This document shows positions 52,053 to 61,000 of a stretch of 64,000 nucleotides of DNA, in pieces. The notes beneath the pieces are model-generated. The model was not told the origin of the DNA, did not search any database, and saw nothing but the letters and a program-made list of their open reading frames with translations. The position numbers and the translations under genes were made by a program. This stretch comes from Prosthecobacter sp. SYSU 5D2. GTDB lineage: Bacteria; Verrucomicrobiota; Verrucomicrobiia; Verrucomicrobiales; Verrucomicrobiaceae. Where the stretch lies: contig NZ_JBBYXL010000002.1 of assembly GCF_039655865.1 (NCBI RefSeq), positions 248,001-312,000 on the forward strand, given 5' to 3'. Each line of letters opens with the position of its first letter. Positions within the stretch are counted from its first letter, which is position 1.

Positions 52053-52133
52053 AGGGGCGGTCTATCACGGTCGCTGTCAAAGGTCAATACTGACAGCAGA
52101 GGTTGACTGGGATTATCCGCCCGCAGATTGCGC

Positions 52134-54578
52134 TCAGCGTTGGCGGCTCCGCTCTTCCCGCGGGCTGCGCTGCGGCGGCGGGGTCCGTCGTTGGGCTTCC
52201 TCTGCCGCGCGCCGGGAGGATTCCTGCTGCTGCCGCATGGCCTCGCGCTGGCGCTCAGCCATCTCCGCCTGCTGGCGCGCGGCGGCCTCGCGTGCTTGCT
52301 GGGCCTGGGCCTCACGCTGGCGGCTGGCCATCTCCGCTTGCTGGCGCATGGCGGCTTCACGCGCCTGCTGGGCCTGGGTTTCACGCTGGCGGCTGGCCAT
52401 CTCCGCCTGCTGGCGCATGGCGGCTTCACGCGCCTGCTGGGCCTGGGTTTCACGCTGGCGGCTGGCCATCTCCGCCTGCTGGCGCGCGGCAGCCTCGCGT
52501 GCTTGCTGGGCCTGGGTTTCGCGCTGGCGGCTGGCCACTTCAGCTTGCTGGCGCATAGCGGCTTCACGCGCCTGCTGGGCCTGGGTTTCGCGCTGGCGGT
52601 TGACCATTTCAGCCTGCTGGGCCGCTTGGGTTTTGATGGCTTCGGCCTGCTGGCGGCGCAGATCTTCACCCCGTTTTTGTTGTTCCAAAAGTTGCTTCTG
52701 CATGGCCTCGGCCTCGGCCCGTTTGCGGAGCATCTCCTGCTGCTGGGCGGCAGCAGCCTCGCGGGCACGGCTCATTTCGGCCTGCTTGGCGGCTTCCGTG
52801 GCGGCAGCGCGGTCCCGCTTGGTCATGTCGCCCTGCTTGGCGGTATCTTCGCGTTTTTTTGCCTCTGCAGCCTCCCGTTCACGGCGTGCCACTTCATCAG
52901 GTGCGGCGGTTTCATTCCGGCTGCCAGGGCGCATCCCTTCGGTACGGCGGTCACGGTCTGCCATGCGGTCCGGCGGTGTGGTAGGCCTGCCTCCCGGTGG
53001 CTCCGTTGGGCGGGCTGGCTCAGCTTCCCCACTCTCAGGGCGCCCGCCGGGGGGCATGGTTTCCGGGCGGCGGCCGGGTGTGCCGTCACCGTCACGGTCT
53101 GCGACATGGTCTGGCGGTGTGGAAGGACGCCCGCCGGGTGGCAGGCCGGGGCGCACCTCAGGCATTGCTACGGGTCCCGGGCGGTCCGGGCCTGGCTGGG
53201 GGACACGGTCACGCTCACTTGGGCGGTCCCGTTCAGGTGTCTGCTGAGGAGGCTGTGTGGCTACTGCGGGCTGCGTTGGTGCGGGTTTTGGCTCACGGGC
53301 CTGGCGGGTGATGGTGTCCCGTAGGTTTTGACGGCGGTCTTTCGGGATGTCCTCCCAGCCGTCCACCAGGGCAGGACGGGTGATTTTTTCAGCGATCTTC
53401 GGGGGCTTGCGGTCCCTGTCCTTACGGCTCGGAGGGAGCTGCGCAGCGATGAGCGGGCGCACGCCCTCCCGTTCCGGGCGGTTCATCTGGGGCCGCTCCG
53501 GCGTCCGCGCGATGCGCACCGGGGCTACCGGGATGGGCCGCCCCACACGCTGCTCCACCCAGTCCCGCCGCGGCCCGCCGCGATTGACGAAAAAATTCGT
53601 CTGCTGCTGGTTGATCTGGATGATGTTGGTCACATTCACCGTCTGGGCAAAGATGCGGGTGACGTTGGTGAAGGAGAGGCTGATGTTCACATAGCTGCTG
53701 CGGCCAAAGTTTTCCGCTTCAATAAAAATGTAGCTGCTGGGAGACAGGCCGTAGTTCACATCGCAGTCATAACCGATGCTCGTGTAGCCGCGCCGGCGCT
53801 CTGGCGGCAGCGGTGCCCAGCCCACCGCATCCCCCCCGGACCGCCAGGAGACCCACGCCGGCGCCCACTCCCGGCCCGGCACCCACACCCAGCCATGGCG
53901 GGAGATGCGCACCCACCGGCCATAATGGTAGCAGGCCCAGCCAAACGGCTCCGGTGAATCCCAGGCCCAGCCGTGGTCGCTCCACACCCACCGCCCGTCC
54001 AGGTACGGCCGCCAGGTGGAGCGCGAGGCCAGCGCCGGCCTCCAGGCATACCCGTAGCCCTCCACATCCAGCCACTGGCCATGCGGTGCAAGTTCCTCGT
54101 AAAACATCGAGTAGTCTGCCTCCGGCTCCATCCAGGCCTGGCCGCCGGGTTCCGGGGCAGGGTAGTAAGGTGCCGTCTCAGGGTAGGGCGCAGGTGCCGG
54201 GGCGGGGTAGGGCGCAGGTGCCGGGGCGGGGTAGGACGGGTTCGCTGCCAGCTGGTCGCGCAGCTCCTCGCTTTTCAGCCGGGCGGCTTCCGCTTCCGCC
54301 ATGAGCTGCTCATTTTCTGCCTGCATGGCCTCCAGCCGCGCCTGCAGATCCGCGTTTTCCTTTTCCTGGATGCTGCGCTGCAGGTCATCGAGCTGCTTTT
54401 TCAGCTCCTCGCTCCGTGCCTGCATGTCGGCTGCCTGCTGCTGGTAGGCGGCCTGGGTTTCCTCCAGCTGCCGCCGCGCCTCATCTGCCGCAGCAGAGTT
54501 TTGCGGGGCTGGCCGGTCACAACTGACGAGTGCCAGGGAAAGCAGGGCGATGCTGCCTGCGGTGTAGATGGTCTTCAT
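52134..54578 (-). CDS. Coiled-coil lipoprotein with DUF6600-type domain and repeat tail
   Basis: 814 residues from the ATG complement 54576-54578 (MKTIYTAGS). Lipobox LALVSC with Cys20; coiled coil about 30-110; Pro/Ala/Tyr linker with four PAPAPAPY-like words; Trp-rich DUF6600 domain about 158-265 (EELAPHGQWLD, TWRPYLDGRWVWSDHGWAW, YHYGRW repeats); Pro/Arg-rich region; then a highly charged coiled coil ending in five near-identical 23-residue repeats of the form RQRETQAQQAREAA-RQQAE. Function unknown; a long envelope tether or binding rod is inferred. Very high Arg/Gln/Ala content is unlike neighbours. Confidence 0.83.
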   Translation of the reverse strand: MKTIYTAGSIALLSLALVSCDRPAPQNSAAADEARRQLEETQAAYQQQAADMQARSEELKKQLDDLQRSIQEKENADLQARLEAMQAENEQLMAEAEAARLKSEELRDQLAANPSYPAPAPAPYPAPAPAPYPETAPYYPAPEPGGQAWMEPEADYSMFYEELAPHGQWLDVEGYGYAWRPALASRSTWRPYLDGRWVWSDHGWAWDSPEPFGWACYHYGRWVRISRHGWVWVPGREWAPAWVSWRSGGDAVGWAPLPPERRRGYTSIGYDCDVNYGLSPSSYIFIEAENFGRSSYVNISLSFTNVTRIFAQTVNVTNIIQINQQQTNFFVNRGGPRRDWVEQRVGRPIPVAPVRIARTPERPQMNRPEREGVRPLIAAQLPPSRKDRDRKPPKIAEKITRPALVDGWEDIPKDRRQNLRDTITRQAREPKPAPTQPAVATQPPQQTPERDRPSERDRVPQPGPDRPGPVAMPEVRPGLPPGGRPSTPPDHVADRDGDGTPGRRPETMPPGGRPESGEAEPARPTEPPGGRPTTPPDRMADRDRRTEGMRPGSRNETAAPDEVARREREAAEAKKREDTAKQGDMTKRDRAAATEAAKQAEMSRAREAAAAQQQEMLRKRAEAEAMQKQLLEQQKRGEDLRRQQAEAIKTQAAQQAEMVNRQRETQAQQAREAAMRQQAEVASRQRETQAQQAREAAARQQAEMASRQRETQAQQAREAAMRQQAEMASRQRETQAQQAREAAMRQQAEMASRQREAQAQQAREAAARQQAEMAERQREAMRQQQESSRRAAEEAQRRTPPPQRSPREERSRQR
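52258..52602. repeat. Five tandem 69-bp (23-residue) repeats in the lipoprotein gene
   Basis: Five in-frame units of 69 bp, for example starting at 52354 and 52423, differing at few bases and encoding [S/N]RQRE[T/A]QAQQAREAA[M/A]RQQAE[M/V]A. The 69-bp unit is a whole number of codons. Near-identity at third codon positions points to recent duplication, so copy number probably varies between strains. Confidence 0.85.
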
Positions 54579-55038
54579 GGAAGTGGATTGACCAGGGTTT
54601 CGACGAGCATCGCGCTTTTCTTGTTCATGAACAATGAAGAATTCTGCGGGCCCTGCCATTGAGCCGGATTCTCGGGATTCAAACAGAGTCTGCGATCCAT
54701 CGCGGCCAGTTCAGGATTGGCAGTAGCATTTTTTTTGGAGGAACGGCAGAATCGTCACAATTCCAAATTTTGTGCTTGGTGTTTGACATGACTTTGTGAT
54801 TACATGGTCAATAATCTATAAATCGGTGAACTTCCTGCCTCCAACCCCCCTTTGCAGGTCATCCTTCCGCCATTTTTGGCATTCGGATGGCAGCCTGACG
54901 ATGGGTTTTGAAGATCAGGCTGGCTTGCAAAAGCCTGTGAATCAACGAATTGACCAAATTTATTTCAGATTATTTGCGGTATTGCCCTCCAGGGCTGTCC
55001 AAGGCTGCAACTGATCTCATCTTTTACCTGTCACTGAT
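54579..55038. other. 460-bp intergenic region upstream of the giant surface protein
   Basis: No convincing gene is present; a 72-codon plus-strand frame at 54796-55014 lacks features and ribosome-binding site. The region is AT-richer than its flanks. A promoter-like pair TTGTGA (54794-54799) and TATAAA (54817-54822) is spaced by 17 bp, giving a start near 54830 and a leader of about 210 nt before the ATG at 55039. No RNA structure was recognised in the leader. Confidence 0.4.
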
Positions 55039-58000
55039 ATGAAAAAATTTCCCCCGCCGCAATCTCTGTCTCAACAGATGATGCATACTTTGCGCTATCG
55101 GCTGCGTCTGCCAGTGACACTGGTAATGATTTTTTGCAATCTGGCCTGGTCCCTCCAGGGCTTTGGCCAGACGATCCCGGCCACTGCGGACGGGCGCACG
55201 CGGGTGATCCGGCTGGATACTCCCAATGGGGCGGCCACGCTGCGCCCTGGCATGTCTGTCAGCGGTGCCCAGGTTTCTGATGGCACCTACATCACCCAGG
55301 TGCTCAGTGGTGACCAGATCCTCGTCAACACTCCCCTTACAGGCAGTTTTACAGGCTCTCTGCTGACCTTCGGCGCGGTTGATGAGGTGGAAGACACGGA
55401 GGAAGCCAGGACCGATTACACCAAGAACACCCAGGGCCTCTCGTTGGTTTTTGGCGAGAACAGCCTCCGTGGCAACATCCTGGTGAGCCAGGGCATCCTG
55501 CAGGCCGGCGGCGTGACTTCCAATGGACGCACCTGGATGCAGGATTTGATTGATGACAATTCAGCGGTGAGAATGGCCAACAACCAGACCACCATTCTGA
55601 ACTTCGCCAGCAATGAGTCATACTACCCTTTGGTAACCACCGCGTTTAACCCCTACAAGCTGTTTGAGCGCATCGGATCCCTGGGCACCACCAATCCCGT
55701 GGGCAGCAGCGCCACCCTCGCTACAGTAAACCTGACCGGCGGCACCACCAGCACCGCCCTGGCTGTCGGCGGAGATAACAGCGATACCCTTTTCCGTGGA
55801 AACATCCGGGGGGATTCGAACGCCTGGCTCATCAAGGAAGGCACGGGCACCATGACCTGGCAGAGTGAAAATGCAGATTCCCTGCGCGGCACCATCCGGG
55901 TGGAATCCGGGACTCTGGCGGTGACCGGCGCTGAAGGTCTGAACCCTGCGGTCAGCCTGATGGTGAGCAACAAGGCCGGTGCGGTCCTGGACATCAATGT
56001 CACCGCGCCCCAGTCGGTCAGTTCTCTGACCGGTGGCGGACGCGGGGCCGTCACCAGCTTTGCCAACGGAGTGCTCGGTGCACTGGGTGGCAATTACATC
56101 AGCGGTACCGGCGGAGAAGTCCGGGTGGCAACCGGAAGAAATTTCACCATCAGCAGCCTGGGCATTAACACGGTCATGAGCTATGGCGGCACCATCGCCG
56201 GCGGCGGCAGTTTGATCAAAGAAGGGCGCAATGTGCTGGAGCTCCTGGGCGACAACACCTACGGCGGTTTCACCGCCATCAATGCCTCGCCGACTGATAA
56301 CACGGTCAGCATGATCCGTCTGGGGGCTTATGGCACCAGTTCCGGCGTCGGCAGTCTGGAAAGCGGCGGCCACGGGCATCTGCCTTCCACTACTTCTCTC
56401 CGTCTTCAGGCGGGTGGCAGCGGAATCGGCCGGGCTGCGATATTTGACCTCAATGGCGCCACCCAGACCGTTTCTTCTCTGCAGTCCAGCAACTTGGTGG
56501 GTGACCGCACAGTGATCATGGGCACCGGCACTCTCACGATCAATACCGTTGGCAGTGATCTGTCGGGCGACTTTGCCGGCAACTTCCTCGGGCGCGGTAC
56601 CATCAATGTGACAGCCACCCGCAACACTGGAGGTTCCACCGCCGGGTGGACTCTGTCTGGTACCAGCAATGATACCCACAGGGGGGCTTTTAACTTGCTT
56701 GGCGGCACCGTCTCGCTGACCCGGGGCGCTGGCACACTGGGGGACCAGGTGCATGTGACCGTCATGGGGGATGGCGAGCTGAGAGTCGTCCAGTCTGATA
56801 TTGTGGGTTCCCTTTCCGGTAATGGCAGGGTCATTATCACATCCGGGCAGGCATTGACCCTCTCCTCCGGACCTGCGGGCGGTGCCTTCGCCAATGCCTG
56901 GAGCGGTGTCATCAGCGGCTCCGGCGGCGGCCTGACTCTGGGCCAGGGCGGCAGTATCCGCCTCACGACCGCGCAGAACTACACAGGCGCAACGAGGGTA
57001 AACTCGGGTTCCGCGCTTTATCTGGATTACGGCTCCGGTGATACGCCCATTTCTTTGGTTCCCGGCTCACTGGCCCTCAATGGCGGCAGCCTTTTCCTCA
57101 GCGGAAAAGTCGGCCAGACCGTTGCCAACGTCACGGTCGGCGTCGGGTCCACCACGCTGGCCGCCCCTCTGGATTCCCCTGACGTAAAACTGCACTTCAC
57201 CAACATCACCCGCGATGGGGCTGGCGGTGGCGTGCTGCAGGTGCGCGGAAACACCCTGAGCACGGGCACTGCCGCCCTGGCCAGCGGCATTATGGGCGGT
57301 TACATGACCCACCACACCGTGGACTCCCTGACGGATAAACCTCTCGTCAGCTGGGCCACACGAGATCCGGTGACGGGACAGATCACCAGTCTGGCCAATT
57401 ACTCCAGCGCCTTTGGCAGTGGCGTGCACACGGATGTGACCACCCTGAACGCCGGTACCGAGGGCAGCAGCCTGCCTGTCTCAGGCTCGCTGGGCTCCCT
57501 GCGTTTTAACCAGGCGGCGGCTGTGAACCTCACTCTGGATGCTCGGACTACCATCCAGTCGGGCGGCATCCTGCTCACACCCAGTGTCGGCCCCAGCGAT
57601 AACCGTATCACCAGCATTGACGGCGCAGGCATCACCGGCGGCCAGGGCGGTCCTGATTACAATGTGGGCAACGAACTCATTATTCATCAGCACAATGCGC
57701 GTGGCAAGCTGACCATTGACGCCCCCATTGTGGACAACACCGGAGCCACCCGGCTGACCAAGGCCGGCCAGGGCACCCTGGTACTGACCTACGGCAATAC
57801 CTACAGCGGCCAGACCAGCATTCTCGGCGGCGTTCTCGAGCTGGCCGATTCTGTCGTCAGTCCCGGGACCATGGGCAACCTTGGAAATTCCCCCGGTGCG
57901 GTCATCAACCACGGTTACCTTGTTTTTAACCGCAGCGCGGGCTCGTTGGCGCTGACTAACAGCATCACAGGTTCTGGCAGCATTCGGCAGATGAATACCG

Positions 58001-61000
58001 GGGAAGTGATCCTGTCCGGCTCGGACAGCACTTACACCGGCGCCACCCAGGTCACCCGTGGCAGGCTCGGCGTCGGCAGTCAGAGCGCCCTGGGCTCCAC
58101 GGCCGGACAGACCAGTGTTTCGGCCCTCGGCACTTTGGAATTGCGCGGCATCATCACTCCGGAAGCCGTCCAGCTCAAAGGCGGCAAGCTTTCATCGGTC
58201 AATGGCACGTCAGAGTTGCGGGGTGCGCTCACCCTGACCCAGTCCAGCACTCTGGCGGCTCCGGATTCAGATCAGGCGGCTCCTTTGATCATCACTGGCC
58301 GCATCAGCAACCTGCCCGGCAGCACTTTGAATCTCACCACGGAAGGTGTGGTTGGCTCGGCAGGCAGAGGCGGCAAATTCATCCTCACCAATACCGGCAA
58401 CCAGATTGACGCCATCACTGTGGGGGCGAAGACCAGTTTGCAGATCGGTCTCCAGGACTCGGCTGCCCCGGCCACCTTCAGCGGCGGCTCGGTTGGACGC
58501 TCCACCATCACCACCGTGGACAATCAGAGCAATGTCATCGTCAACACGAACAACTCCCATCTGGTGTTTGGTTCTAAAATCACCGGCGCGGGCAATTTGT
58601 ACGTCACCCGCGGAGCCAGCATCGTTTACCTCACCGCAGACAATGATTACACCGGCAGGACGGTCGTCGGCGGAGCCCTCAATCCTGGCTTGAATCTGCC
58701 CGAGCTGGGCGGGCAGTTGCGCATCGGCAATGACACCTACACCGGCAGCATCGGCACCGGGGAGCTCGTCATCCAGGCAGGCGGCGCGGTCAGCAGCGTG
58801 CGCCATCAGACTTTGAAAAGCGGTGTGATGGCCAACAACATCACCCTCAACACTTTCTCCACTTCTGAGGTTGCCGGCCTTGCTGCCTCCTTCGTGCGCG
58901 GTGGCATCGGTTCGGTGAATCTCACTGGCGTCATCACGGTCGGCACCACCACCACCGGCCCTGAGCGCGCCCTTTTGCAGACCGATGCAGGCGGCAAGCT
59001 CACCATCAGCAACCGCATCCAGAACGGTGAATTCAACCGGCTCAACATCACCAACGGCGGCTTCCTGGTCTTTAACAACCGCGTTGCCTCCAATGTCCAG
59101 GACCTCTGGGGAGTGGTGGCCGGCGGTGGCAGCACCACCTTCAGCAGCGACGGCATCATCAATCTGAAAGCCGTCAACACCTTCAGCGGCGCCACCTATT
59201 TTAAACGGGGGCTCGTCGTTGGTGACAACTTTGAATTTCAACCACCCGATGAAGAGGACCCGGAGAGCGTCGGTGTTTTCATTGGCCAGGCCTTTCAGAA
59301 TGATGCTGACCTCCATGTGGGCAGGGGAGCCCGGATCCAGTTTAAATTCAATGAAACGGTGGGCATGATCCTGACCCAGCGCGGCGGCTCCATCCTGGTA
59401 AATTCGGGTGCCAACCTCATCATGGATGACAATGGCGTGTACGCCAACTACGGCGATTTCCTCGGTGACGGCACCCTGACCATCGCCCCCACCGGCACCG
59501 CCTGGGTGGGAATGTTTGGGAACAATGAAATGGCCAACAACATGGTCATCGGCAGCGCGGCCCTGACCACGGTCCGCATTAACAATCTCCAAAATGCAGG
59601 CGTGACCAGTTCCCTGGGGCGTGGCGATGCCATCAATCTCGGAACAGCAGGCGGAGAAACCCGTCTGGAATACATCGGTATTGGCGGCCCTTCTCAGGCG
59701 ACCGACCGGCAGATCAACCTTCTCGGCACCGCCGCCACCATCCGCATCGCCGGCAACGGCAGATCCGGAATGATCCTCAACGGAGGCATCACCAGCAACG
59801 TCAACCGCAACCTCTTCCTGCATGGTCAGACGGTTGGCAATACCATCAACGGTGCCATCACCGAAGGGGCAGGCAGGCTGAATCTTAGCGTCAACACCGC
59901 CGCTGGTGCCAATGATATGTATGGCCCTGGCAGCTGGACTTTCACCAACCCCAACAGTGATTTCAGCGGCAATATCACCATCCAGCTTGGGACCCTGGAG
60001 CTCAAAGGCAGCCTTGGAGACGGCACCGGCACCACCAGCGTGATGGGCGACCTCACCTCCGTCCGCACCATCATCATGGGCCTCAACAGCTATGATGCCC
60101 GCCGTTATGACCTCTACACCGGTCTGGACACCTACATCCCCATCGCCAATGTACCCTTGCATACTGGCACGATTCTCTTCAACGACCCTGAAGAAGGCAC
60201 CGCCGTCCTTGGCCGCAATATCACCTTCAATCAGCCCTTTAACAGCACCACAAACCCAGGCAGTGCGGAATTCATCAATAACGGGAACAAAGTCATTGTC
60301 ATTGAAGGAGACCTGACCACCGCTGCCAACGGCAACCGTAACTGGATTCTCGACGGCACTAACACCGGTGCTAATACCATCAGCGGCATCATCCGCGATC
60401 CAACCAGCGGCAGCAACGCGGGGATCCTCAAGGAGGGCACAGGCCGCTGGAGGCTGGTGGGGGATTCTGCCGGATCGGGAAATGAATACGTTGGGGTGAC
60501 CCAGGTGGCCCGTGGCACTCTGGAACTGGCGGGTGGGTTTGCCGTGTTTGATAACGGCGTGATCAACTTGACCAATGCAGGCTCTGACGGTTCCGCCGTT
60601 GGCGCCGCGACTCTGCGGATCCTGAATTCGGAAACCATCGGCGGTCTCACCGGTGCCTATGGCACCACGGTGGAGCTTGTTGACGGCGCGACCTTGAGCG
60701 TGCAGGCGGGCACCCAGTTTTACAACGGTCTGATTACTGGTTTGGGCAACATCGTCCGGACCGGCTCCGCCGGGGACATGGTGCTGACCAACCTGAACAC
60801 TTACACCGGCTCCACCACCGTCACCACCACAGGCACGGGCACCACCCGCATCATGGTGCGCACCCTGGCCAATGGTGGCGCGGCCAGCGGTATCGGCATG
60901 TCCTCCAGTGCGGCTTCCAATCTTATTCTGAATTCCGACAACATCGCTGGCGGCCTGCGCTGGCAGGGAACCAGCACCCAGTCCACCGACCGTCTCTTCA

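Noticed and set aside
52258-52602. Tandem repeats that could be read as a CRISPR array
   Set aside because: Units are 69 bp, contiguous without spacers and in frame with the protein, so they are coding repeats.
54796-55014. 72-codon plus-strand frame before the giant gene
   Set aside because: No ribosome-binding site, no domain or signal, and it lies in a likely promoter/leader region.
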